Assembly (NCBI GenBank): GCA_003132825.1
Contig: PKYX01000112.1
Coordinates: forward strand, 1-6,176
DNA: 6,176 bases
Origin: Acidobacteriaceae bacterium
GTDB lineage: Bacteria > Acidobacteriota > Terriglobia > Terriglobales > Acidobacteriaceae
Direction of reading: 5' to 3'
The notes under the pieces were generated by a model. It had not been told where the DNA came from, did no database searches, and saw nothing but the letters and a program-made list of their open reading frames with translations. A program made the translations under genes and the position numbers. This document shows, one piece after another, positions 1-5,349 of the stretch. Each line of letters begins with the position of its first letter. Within the stretch, counting starts at the first letter, position 1.

Positions 1-306
1 ATCGCCGGCATCATGGCGGCCAAACGCACCGCCGATCTTATCCCCATGTGTCATGCTCTGCCGCTCTCGCACGTTGATGTGAGTATGCGCCTGTGCGAAA
101 ATGGCGTCGCGATTGCCTCGACCGTTACGACCACCGCCGCGACCGGCGTGGAAATGGAGGCGCTGGTGGCGGCCAGCGTCGCCGCACTGACCGTGTACGA
201 TATGTGTAAAGCTCTCGACAAGGGCATCGTCATCCGCGAAATCGTGCTGGAACGCAAGTCCGGAGGAAAGAGCGGCGATTACCTGCGCCCCCGGAAAGGG
301 ACCTAG
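1..306 (+). CDS. moaC: Cyclic pyranopterin monophosphate synthase MoaC, C-terminal part (5' end outside window)
   Basis: MoaC converts the cyclic GTP-derived intermediate made by MoaA into cyclic pyranopterin monophosphate, the second step of molybdenum cofactor synthesis in the cytoplasm. The reading frame is open from base 1, and 101 residues are visible before the TAG. They match the C-terminal two thirds of the E. coli protein (161 aa): [23 protein letters not shown] at the beginning, GVEMEA at fragment residues 49-54, VYDMCKA around 65-71 and KSGGKSGD at 86-93. The His of the MCHALPLS segment and the Asp and Lys of DMCK correspond to conserved active-site residues of the family. The ATG at 13 lies inside the conserved AGIxAAKRT segment, so it is not the real start; about 60 residues lie upstream of the window. 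The response regulator follows after only 9 nt, and mogA lies one gene further, which supports a Moco operon. Identification is very secure. Confidence 0.97.
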   Translation: MAGIMAAKRTADLIPMCHALPLSHVDVSMRLCENGVAIASTVTTTAATGVEMEALVAASVAALTVYDMCKALDKGIVIREIVLERKSGGKSGDYLRPRKGT

Positions 307-315
307 CGCCCCGCC

Positions 316-1092
316 ATGTCGAACAACGTCAAAGTCCTGCTGGTCGATGACAACCCGATGGTTCTGGGGATGCTGCAGGGCGCGCTCACTCCGCTGAGCA
401 TCGTAAGCGTCGCCGGCGACGCGGCGGACGCGCTGCTCAAGGCGGTTGACGATCCTCCCGACTTGCTGGTCAGCGACTATCGCATGCCCGGCATGGACGG
501 TTACCAGTTGGCGCAGAAGCTCAAGGGCCGCCCTGCAACCGCCGGCATTTCCGTCATCTTGCTCGCCACCAAAGCGGATATCAGCGAGAGGCTTTCGCAT
601 CACGAACCGCTCGACGATTTCGTCGAGAAGCCGTTTTTCCTCAAGGAAGCAACCAAGCGCATCAAGCGCGTGATTGACAAGATCGCCCTCGAAAAGATGG
701 CCAAGACCGTTCCCTCCGACGGAGTGCTGCGCGGCAGCTTAGCGCAGATGAATGTGATTGACCTGATGCAATCCCTCGAGATGGGCCGCAAGAGCTGCTT
801 GCTGACCTTGACCAAGGAAAAGGAAAAGTGTGAAGTGTATTTCAGCGAGGGCCAGGTGACGCACGCTGCCTACGGCGAACTCGTCGGAGATCCGGCGGTG
901 TTCAAAGTTCTACTCTGGACCGGCGGCAACTTCCAGGTCGACTTCGAAGGCAAAACCACCCGGCAGACCACCAAGCTGAACACGCAGGGTCTGCTCATGG
1001 AAGGTCTACGCCTGCTCGACGAATCCAAGCGCGACGAGGGCGAAGTGAAGCCGGAGGAAGAAGAAGAAGACGATGTCCTCCTCGATTCCTGA
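316..1092 (+). CDS. Response regulator: CheY-like receiver domain fused to DUF4388 (PatA N-terminal-like) domain
   Basis: Predicted cytoplasmic signalling protein of 258 aa. Residues 5-120 form a receiver domain: acidic pair D11 D12, phospho-acceptor D54 in LVSDYRMPGMDG, conserved T85, and K105-P106 in VEKP. All key residues are present, so phosphorylation by a histidine kinase is expected. Residues 134-212 (from SDGVLRG to FQVDFEG) fit DUF4388, which is often joined to receiver domains in Acidobacteria, Deltaproteobacteria and Cyanobacteria. Its function is poorly known, and it is thought to be a protein-interaction or output module. There is no DNA-binding domain. The C-terminus (about 240-258) is strongly acidic, with a Glu/Asp run encoded by a GAA/GAG repeat. 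The ATG at 316 lies 9 nt after the moaC stop, with a weak GGAAAGGG purine stretch upstream. The end overlaps mogA by 20 nt. No partner histidine kinase is visible. Its specific role, including any link to molybdenum metabolism, is unknown. Confidence 0.93.
   Translation: MSNNVKVLLVDDNPMVLGMLQGALTPLSIVSVAGDAADALLKAVDDPPDLLVSDYRMPGMDGYQLAQKLKGRPATAGISVILLATKADISERLSHHEPLDDFVEKPFFLKEATKRIKRVIDKIALEKMAKTVPSDGVLRGSLAQMNVIDLMQSLEMGRKSCLLTLTKEKEKCEVYFSEGQVTHAAYGELVGDPAVFKVLLWTGGNFQVDFEGKTTRQTTKLNTQGLLMEGLRLLDESKRDEGEVKPEEEEEDDVLLDS
1053..1081 (+). promoter_or_regulatory. mogA ribosome binding site in a possible start-masking hairpin
   Basis: GGAGGA at 1053-1058 is the only strong Shine-Dalgarno-like sequence before the mogA ATG (1073). 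It is exactly complementary to TCCTCC at 1076-1081, codons 2-3 of mogA. A 6-bp GC-rich stem would enclose the start codon in a 17-nt loop. Ribosomes finishing the response regulator gene (stop at 1090-1092) would melt it. The complementarity is seen directly; the regulatory role is inference. Confidence 0.4.
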
Positions 1093-1570
1093 GCGCGTGA
1101 CGGCAGCCGTCCTTACCGTCAGCGATTCTTCCGCTCGCGGTGAACGGGCCGATCTTTCGGGGCCTGCGGTGGTCGAAGTACTCAGCCGGCGGAAGTTTTC
1201 GATTGTAGCCACAAAGATCGTAGCTGATGACCAGACCGCCATCCGCAAGGCACTCATTCAGCTCGCCCGGAAAGCGCGCCTGGTGGTCACAACCGGAGGG
1301 ACCGGAATTGCCTTGCGCGACGTCACGCCGGAAGCGACGCGCGCGGTGTGCAAGCGCCTGCTCGAAGGTGTCCCGGAGCGCATGCGCTTGGCGGGCGCAA
1401 CCAAGACACCCTTCTCGGCGTTAAGCCGGGCGGTTTGCGGGGTTCGCGGAAAGTCTGTGATCTTGAACTTGCCGGGAAGCCCCCAGGGCGCGGTCGAGTC
1501 GCTCGAAGCGGTCATTGACCTACTGCCACACGCATTGCAGTTGCTCGGCGGAAACACCAAGCACGCCTAG
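1073..1570 (+). CDS. mogA: Molybdopterin adenylyltransferase (MogA/MoaB family)
   Basis: 165-aa single-domain MogA/MoaB-type protein. The family adenylylates molybdopterin with ATP to give MPT-AMP, the substrate for molybdate insertion by MoeA. Visible motifs are TVSDSSARGERxDxSG at the N-terminus, TTGGTG at 73-78, RDVTPEAT at 82-89 (D83 aligns with a conserved catalytic Asp), D52/D53 in the IVADDQ segment (aligning with the other conserved acidic position), and NLPGSP at 132-137. Length is normal for the family. The ATG at 1073 lies inside the end of the response regulator gene (20-nt overlap, different frame). A GGAGG at 1053-1057 is rather far upstream (15 nt), and an in-frame GTG at 1097 just after the regulator's stop is the alternative start. 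Either way the arrangement suggests translational coupling. MogA and MoaB cannot be separated on sequence by eye; the PFSALSRAVCGVRG stretch leans towards MogA. Confidence 0.93.
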   Translation: MSSSIPERVTAAVLTVSDSSARGERADLSGPAVVEVLSRRKFSIVATKIVADDQTAIRKALIQLARKARLVVTTGGTGIALRDVTPEATRAVCKRLLEGVPERMRLAGATKTPFSALSRAVCGVRGKSVILNLPGSPQGAVESLEAVIDLLPHALQLLGGNTKHA

Positions 1571-1626
1571 CTTCTCAGTTTTTCTAGAAGAAGGTCACCG
1601 CCTACCGACGCTGCTACACTGGCCTG

Positions 1627-2277
1627 TTGAACACGATCAAGCACATTCTCAACCGCTACACCGCTTTCCTGTGGATACTGTTGACGCCTCTCGGCGCTTG
1701 GGGCGTATTCGTCATCGCCGGCCTGGACGCCGCCGCCGTCGGCTTGCCCATGGATGTTGTGGTCGCCGGTTACGTGTATCAGAACCGCGCGCGCTTCCTG
1801 CTGTACGTTTTGATGGCCTCGGCGGGATCGGCGCTCGGCAGTACGGTGCTGTACCTGATCGGGTACACCGGGGGCGAAGCTGTGCTGCGCAAGCGCATCT
1901 CTGCGGAGCGGTTCGACAAACTTCACCGCGCCTTCGATCACCATCCTTTTTGGAGTCTGATGGTTCCCGCCATGCTGCCCCCGCCCACGCCTTTTAAGCT
2001 TTTCGTTCTGGCAGCGGCGATTTCCGAGATGCAGTTCGGCCACTTTCTGCTGGCCATCTTCTCCGGACGCTTCGTACGTTTTTTGGTTCTGGCCTTGTTG
2101 ACGATGAAGTTCGGGCCGCAGATCGTGGACGTCACTGGGACTCTATCCCGGCATCACCTTCGATGGGTGCTCGGTGGGGTGGTTCTCGGGGCGCTTCTCT
2201 GGCTGGGAGCACGGCGCCCATCGAAGGCCCGGACACATCCTCGCGAGAAGGCCGCCGAACCCCACCGCGATTCCTAG
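1627..2277 (+). CDS. VTT/DedA-like (SNARE-associated Golgi family) polytopic membrane protein
   Basis: 216-aa integral membrane protein resembling the VTT-domain (DedA/YqaA/TVP38) superfamily, whose members include lipid flippases and undecaprenyl-phosphate translocases. Hydrophobic segments lie near residues 12-33, 56-80, 108-132, 136-160 and 178-195. Family-like features are the re-entrant-type segment GLDAAAVGLPMDVVV (32-46), GSALGSTVLYLIGYTGG (67-83), PPPTPFK (118-124) and GRFVRF (147-152), the last matching the conserved arginine-bearing motif before the final core helix. The C-terminal tail is basic and soluble. The start is probably the TTG at 1627: an in-frame stop lies upstream at 1585-1587, and the next ATG (1750) would remove the first helix. 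A purine-rich AGAAGAAGG at 1586-1594 is too distant to be a convincing Shine-Dalgarno. The gene lies 56 nt after mogA on the same strand, so read-through transcription is possible, but a Moco role is not implied. The exact substrate is unknown. Confidence 0.85.
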   Translation: MNTIKHILNRYTAFLWILLTPLGAWGVFVIAGLDAAAVGLPMDVVVAGYVYQNRARFLLYVLMASAGSALGSTVLYLIGYTGGEAVLRKRISAERFDKLHRAFDHHPFWSLMVPAMLPPPTPFKLFVLAAAISEMQFGHFLLAIFSGRFVRFLVLALLTMKFGPQIVDVTGTLSRHHLRWVLGGVVLGALLWLGARRPSKARTHPREKAAEPHRDS

Positions 2278-2328
2278 CGGGCGGATGATCTCCCGGGGGT
2301 AGCCGTTCAGGCGCGCAGACCCCAGGTT

Positions 2329-2859
2329 CTAGGCGGTTGCGCTGTGATCGCCTTCGTGGTTGAAAGCTTGCGCCAAGGCGTGCAGTACCACCGGGGCGGC
2401 AAACATGAGGATGGTGAACAGCAGATCTCCTTCGAGAGTGTGGCGGAAGAACGGGACTGCAGCCCCATAGCAAGTCGCCAGACCGGCCCGGGTCATGGGA
2501 TACATCGTGCCCGCCGCCCAGACCATGAAATTGCTGATCAGGAAAAAAGAAATGGAGCTGCCGAGTGCCGCGCCGATGACCGGCAAAGGCTTCTGCCTTT
2601 CGCGGAGGGTCGTGCCCAGCCAGAGAATGGCCGCATACCAGGCCCAAATCACCAGCTGGTCCCAGCCGAACGGATAGGCATAGACAAACTTATTCAAAAG
2701 CAGGTCGGAAACGGCAAACAACACCAGGGGTACCCACATCTGGCGCCGTGAGCCGCGCGCGCCAAAGAACAGTAGCGATGCCGCCACCGGGGTGAATTGC
2801 CAAGGATGAGGAACAAACCGGACCGCGACCGCAAACAGCACAAATAGATAAGCCAGCAT
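2329..2859 (-). CDS. DUF6580 family multi-pass membrane protein
   Basis: 176-aa hydrophobic protein matching, from memory, the DUF6580 pattern, a bacterial family of unknown function. Characteristic stretches are RFVPHPWQFTPVAA (14-27), FGARGSRR (32-39), a conserved Ser-Asp pair (51-52), SSISFFLISNFMVW (101-114), YPMTRAGLATCY (120-131), the proline-phenylalanine pair at 136-137 and EGDLLFT (143-149). About five or six membrane segments are likely (2-15, 24-34, 41-57, 66-83, 92-110, 145-166). The frame stays open upstream to 3147, but I place the start at the ATG at 2857-2859. It has an excellent Shine-Dalgarno, and the upstream extension is Arg/Pro-rich, overlaps the hydrolase gene's 3' end and lacks family character. 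It lies 92 nt downstream of the hydrolase gene on the same strand. Some family members are annotated as transporter-like S components, but that is not shown here. Its stop faces the VTT gene's stop across 51 nt. Confidence 0.85.
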   Translation of the reverse strand: MLAYLFVLFAVAVRFVPHPWQFTPVAASLLFFGARGSRRQMWVPLVLFAVSDLLLNKFVYAYPFGWDQLVIWAWYAAILWLGTTLRERQKPLPVIGAALGSSISFFLISNFMVWAAGTMYPMTRAGLATCYGAAVPFFRHTLEGDLLFTILMFAAPVVLHALAQAFNHEGDHSATA

Positions 2860-2860
2860 A

Positions 2861-2868
2861 ATCACCTC
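2861..2868 (-). promoter_or_regulatory. Strong Shine-Dalgarno fixing the DUF6580 start
   Basis: On the minus strand this reads GAGGTGAT, an 8-base match to the extended anti-Shine-Dalgarno end of 16S rRNA. The GAGG core sits 5 nt before the ATG at 2857-2859. It decides the start against the much longer open frame reaching 3147. Confidence 0.8.
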
Positions 2869-2871
2869 GAC

Positions 2872-2897
2872 AATCTGGAACCATAATCTGGAACCAT
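2872..2897. repeat. Two perfect tandem copies of a 13-bp unit
   Basis: The + strand reads AATCTGGAACCAT twice without a gap (2872-2884 and 2885-2897). It lies in the 92-nt gap between the hydrolase stop and the DUF6580 start, directly upstream of the DUF6580 Shine-Dalgarno. Each unit gives an ATG on the minus strand. The first opens an 11-codon mini-ORF (2897 to 2862) whose TGA overlaps the Shine-Dalgarno. Origin by slippage duplication is likely; a role in translation control is only possible. Confidence 0.85.
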
Positions 2898-2951
2898 GAT
2901 TGTGGCGCTTGGACGGTGCCGCGTCAAGGCGGCGGGTGGGTCTCGGACGGA

Positions 2952-3989
2952 CTACCGGGTTCGCCGGCTCCCGAGGCCCATACTCTCGCTCACCACATGG
3001 AGACTGCCATCGAGCTCCACGCTGGCGCTCAGGGGAGTGCGTCGGTTCCGGTCGGGGTCGCCAAACCGCAAGTCCAGGAAACGAACCAGGTACCCCCCCT
3101 GTGCGCGATCGAGCGTTTCCGTTTCGGTGAGGGGATACTTCGCCCAATCCAGGAAGGCTTGACCCAAGTAAGACTTCTTAGCCGCGATCGTGACCGCGGT
3201 TTCCTCCGGTTTGTAGTGGATCCGCATTTGGCCATCCGGGTCTACATCCGGAATCGCAGAATCCACCAGCGCGGTAGCAAAGGCATTCTGAGTTTCAACC
3301 ACACCAGACCATTGAAACGGATTCCAGGCGTGCGGGTAGGCCGAAACCCGAATGGGATCGGCATCCTGATACGACCGTGCCTCGAGCGCATCGACAGCCC
3401 GGCGATGCTCGTAGTCTCTCACCCCCCACAGACCAACCATCCCGGCCAGCGCTAGACCTGCGGCCAGGCGGCCGGGCGGACCCTGGCGGCGCACGCCGAT
3501 CTCATCGTTGACCAGCGAGAGTAGCGCGGGCAAGGCCACGCCGCCGACCAGCAGAATGAGGATGACCGGTTCCACGATGAAAACAATATCCCAGGAATAC
3601 CATTTTTCCGAAAATGGCCAAAGCGGCCGGATGCCGTAGTTATTGGTGAAATCAAGCAGCAGGTGGGTCAACCCGGCTAGATAGGAGAACAGAAATAGAA
3701 GTCCCCAGCGCGGCGGCAAATTCGGGTCCTTGGTCTTGCGCCCGCGCAAACGCCACACCAGGTACATGAACCCGACCACCAGGGCCGACATCAGCAGCAG
3801 GCCGAGGAAGGAGTGGGTGAAGCCGCGATGGTGGGCGAAACCGAACACCGGGTCTTTGAGATTGCCGAAGACGTCGAGATCGGGCGCTTCCGCCGCCAGG
3901 GTCAGCGTGGCGGTGGCCAGTGCGGTCTTGCGGTTTAGGCCGGCTCGGCCCATACATGCGCCGGTCAGGAAATGAGTGATGGGTTCCAA
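2952..3989 (-). CDS. YdjM-like inner-membrane metal-dependent hydrolase with C-terminal soluble extension
   Basis: 345-aa protein. The N-terminal half matches the YdjM/YbcI (DUF457-type) family, annotated as membrane-bound metal-dependent hydrolases. Potential metal ligands are H6 in MEPITHF, E34, D37 and D39 in AEAPDLD, H53-H54 and H59 in the strongly conserved HHRGFTHS, and H109 and D113 in LTHLLLDF, followed by NNYGIRPLWPFS and a conserved W-D pair (133-134). Membrane segments are likely near 61-80, 95-113, 134-160 and 172-190. Residues 191-345 form a soluble region containing NPFQWSGVVET, common in longer relatives; with four segments its location (periplasmic or cytoplasmic) is not settled. 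The start is a TTG (codon at 3987-3989). Family members begin M-(E/D)-P-I-T-H, exactly what follows, and the frame has a stop at 4038-4040 with no ATG or GTG between. No clear Shine-Dalgarno is present. The physiological substrate is unknown for the family; in E. coli YdjM is an SOS (LexA) regulon member, but no LexA box is evident here. Confidence 0.88.
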   Translation of the reverse strand: MEPITHFLTGACMGRAGLNRKTALATATLTLAAEAPDLDVFGNLKDPVFGFAHHRGFTHSFLGLLLMSALVVGFMYLVWRLRGRKTKDPNLPPRWGLLFLFSYLAGLTHLLLDFTNNYGIRPLWPFSEKWYSWDIVFIVEPVILILLVGGVALPALLSLVNDEIGVRRQGPPGRLAAGLALAGMVGLWGVRDYEHRRAVDALEARSYQDADPIRVSAYPHAWNPFQWSGVVETQNAFATALVDSAIPDVDPDGQMRIHYKPEETAVTIAAKKSYLGQAFLDWAKYPLTETETLDRAQGGYLVRFLDLRFGDPDRNRRTPLSASVELDGSLHVVSESMGLGSRRTR

Positions 3990-4013
3990 GGTCGAAGAAT
4001 CGTCTCTATCTGC

Positions 4014-4039
4014 TTCTATCAGTTTGGTTCTATCAGTTT
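4014..4039. repeat. Two copies of a 12-bp direct repeat (period 14) upstream of the hydrolase gene
   Basis: TTCTATCAGTTT occurs at 4014-4025 and again at 4028-4039, with 2 nt between. A third partial copy of its TCTATC core lies at 4005-4010. This is the 163-nt gap between the lipid kinase stop (4153) and the hydrolase TTG start (3989), so it falls 25-50 nt upstream of that start. Direct repeats here could be an operator or a slippage product; neither is shown. No convincing -35/-10 pair was found on the minus strand nearby. Confidence 0.8.
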
Positions 4040-4152
4040 ACTGCCGTGAACTGGTGATCCAGCGCCCGAAAGCAAATCATGTGACTGGCGAACGAATGCT
4101 GGCGCTCACCTGGCGGCGCATCCTTCGCCCTGCGGAGCCTGCCTTTATCGAC

Positions 4153-5094
4153 TCACTGTTCCGGTATCAGAATCGTCAGGGCATCGGGAACGACCCGGAC
4201 CTCGGCCGGCAGCGTCCCCAGGATCTCCCCGTCGGCTTCCACATAGAAGGGGAGATTCTCAGCCCCAGGCAAGGGTCGACAAACCACGCTCGCAGCATGG
4301 ACGAGATCGATCCCGTCGATCTCCCACCGGGCTCCCAGGAGCCCCCTCACAATGTAACCCAAATAAGTAAGACGGCTACGAGTTCGGAAAAGCACCAGTC
4401 GCAAATCGTCGCGGTCGAGCGACGCTCCCGGAGCAAGCTGACGTATTACGCCGCCAAAGTTGCGAATTCGGACCGCCAGCAGTTCGGAAACCTCCGCCTG
4501 CCGGGCTTGCCCGTCCGCTCCCCGAACCTCCACGGCGAAGTTCCGCATTCTGTGGGTGAGCCACAACCAAGTCGCCTGGGCGTAGTACGCAGCCATCCCC
4601 CAGCGCAGCTTCACCCGCGGATCGAGTTCGTGGAATAGATGCGCATCTACGCCGGCTCCCAAGGTCACCGTGAAATAGCGCGATGCCGGATTCCCCGCAA
4701 GGTCCCGGTAGGTGGCTTGACCGATTGCAATGCGCTTGGGTATTGCGGTCAGGGCGGCGCGGGCGGCCCGAGCTGAAGACAATGGAATGCTGAGGTCATG
4801 CGCCAGCGCGTTCGCCGTGCCCAGCGGAATAATTCCTAGCGCGACCTGGCTGCCCACTAATGCCTGCAAGACATCGTGCACGGTTCCGTCACCACCACAG
4901 GCGAAAACTGTATCGCAGCCTTCGGCGATAGCCTGGCGCACCTGCGGAGTTGCGTCGGAGGCGACTCGCGTAGGGCTTGCGATCACCTCGACCCCCGCTT
5001 CCCGTAAGACCGCAACCACCGCTTTCACGTCGGCCAGCCGCCGCTTCGGCCGACCGCCGGCCAGCGGGTTGTAGAGCAGGGCTACCTTCTTCAT
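4153..5094 (-). CDS. Diacylglycerol kinase family lipid kinase (DagK/YegS/BmrU type)
   Basis: 313-aa soluble, probably membrane-associated lipid kinase that transfers phosphate from ATP to a lipid alcohol such as diacylglycerol or a related lipid. The N-terminal catalytic domain shows YNPLAGG (8-14), the nucleotide-binding GGDGT (67-71, in a CGGDGTVHDV context) and PLGTAN (80-85). The C-terminal beta-sandwich shows GAGVDA (146-151), RNFGGVIRQLAPGASLDRDDLRLVL (split: RNFGGVIRQL then APGASLDRDDLRLVL) and EADGE (286-290), whose acidic residues are conserved in the family. Length is typical (about 300 aa). The frame is open upstream to 5232, but the start is set at the ATG at 5092-5094. The sequence MKKVALLYNP is the normal family N-terminus, and the 46-residue extension looks noncoding. 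No Shine-Dalgarno is visible before it (CCACCCCC). The substrate cannot be read from sequence; DgkB, YegS and ceramide kinases share these motifs. The VTT and YdjM-like genes nearby suggest a loose lipid or membrane theme. Confidence 0.93.
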   Translation of the reverse strand: MKKVALLYNPLAGGRPKRRLADVKAVVAVLREAGVEVIASPTRVASDATPQVRQAIAEGCDTVFACGGDGTVHDVLQALVGSQVALGIIPLGTANALAHDLSIPLSSARAARAALTAIPKRIAIGQATYRDLAGNPASRYFTVTLGAGVDAHLFHELDPRVKLRWGMAAYYAQATWLWLTHRMRNFAVEVRGADGQARQAEVSELLAVRIRNFGGVIRQLAPGASLDRDDLRLVLFRTRSRLTYLGYIVRGLLGARWEIDGIDLVHAASVVCRPLPGAENLPFYVEADGEILGTLPAEVRVVPDALTILIPEQ

Positions 5095-5120
5095 GGGGGT
5101 GGATAGAAGCCAGAAGCTGG

Positions 5121-5126
5121 ATTGTA
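5121..5126 (-). promoter_or_regulatory. Isolated -10-like box upstream of lipid kinase
   Basis: The minus strand reads TACAAT, five of six matches to TATAAT, 26 nt before the ATG at 5094. No acceptable -35 is found 16-18 nt further upstream, where the sequence is GC-rich hairpin. It would fit a short leader, but support is weak. Confidence 0.22.
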
Positions 5127-5156
5127 CTGGAAGCCCAAGCGAGGCGGGCTGCCGGG

Positions 5157-5173
5157 GCCGGGCGACGCCCGGC
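5157..5173. repeat. Perfect 7-bp GC-only stem with 3-nt loop
   Basis: GCCGGGC, then GAC, then GCCCGGC. It lies 63 nt upstream of the lipid kinase start. The stem would be very stable in RNA or as a cruciform, yet it has no adjacent T-run for Rho-independent termination. A second stem (5132-5150) lies next to it on the lipid kinase side, so the two form a tandem pair. Confidence 0.75.
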
Positions 5174-5349
5174 TGAAACTTCCCGGGACCTGAGGAGTGT
5201 GCTGAGGAAGGCAATGGGCCAGAATCCTTCACACCAGGGACGGCTCGGTCCCTCGGCGCGCTGTTCTTGGCGCTCCTTGGCGATTCTCCAGGCTAGGGGT
5301 TTTGAGCCCGGGGAAAAATGACCATGGGTGTGGCAGCTCAGCCCCACGA

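Larger units (their letters stand above)
5095..5349. other. 255-nt noncoding stretch rich in hairpins between lipid kinase and small CxxC gene
   Basis: No convincing gene is found here on either strand. It holds a series of inverted repeats: AGCCC/GGGCT at 5132-5150, a perfect GCCGGGC-GAC-GCCCGGC at 5157-5173, the palindrome TCCCGGGA at 5181-5188, and AGGGAC/GTCCCT with a 6-nt loop at 5236-5253. It also holds a 7-bp direct repeat CTTGGCG at 5266-5272 and 5276-5282. None is followed by a proper T-run in either direction, so they are not clear terminators. The minus-strand leader of the lipid kinase, any terminator of the small gene, or a dispersed intergenic repeat element could lie here. Confidence 0.6.

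Noticed and set aside
1571..1590. CTTCT/AGAAG inverted repeat after mogA as a terminator
   Set aside because: The stem is short and AT-rich, with the T-run inside the loop and not after the stem.
2278..2328. Possible bidirectional terminator between the convergent genes
   Set aside because: Only a 5-bp GGGGT/ACCCC pair (2296-2300 with 2319-2323) around an 18-nt loop was found, without a T-run; too weak to call.
2132..2647. 171-codon minus-strand frame across the convergent junction
   Set aside because: It overlaps the ends of both the VTT gene and the DUF6580 gene; it is Arg/His/Gly/Pro-rich and has no domain.
2860..3147. N-terminal extension of the DUF6580 frame up to 3147
   Set aside because: The extension is low-complexity Arg/Pro-rich and overlaps the hydrolase 3' end; the strong Shine-Dalgarno and family N-terminus point to the ATG at 2859.
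2916..3455. 179-codon + strand open frame
   Set aside because: It is the antisense shadow of the hydrolase gene's C-terminal half, with no domain or ribosome site.
3976..4638. 220-codon + strand open frame
   Set aside because: It is antisense to the lipid kinase gene, has no recognisable domain, and arises from the GC-rich codon pattern of the real minus-strand gene.
5095..5232. 46-residue N-terminal extension of the lipid kinase
   Set aside because: Family proteins begin at the KKVALLYNP strand, and the extension covers the hairpin-rich noncoding stretch.
5305..5349. Terminator for the small CxxC gene
   Set aside because: A minus-strand TTTTT is present (5314-5318), but the nearest stem, GTGG/CCAC, is only 4 bp and lies 10-15 nt away.
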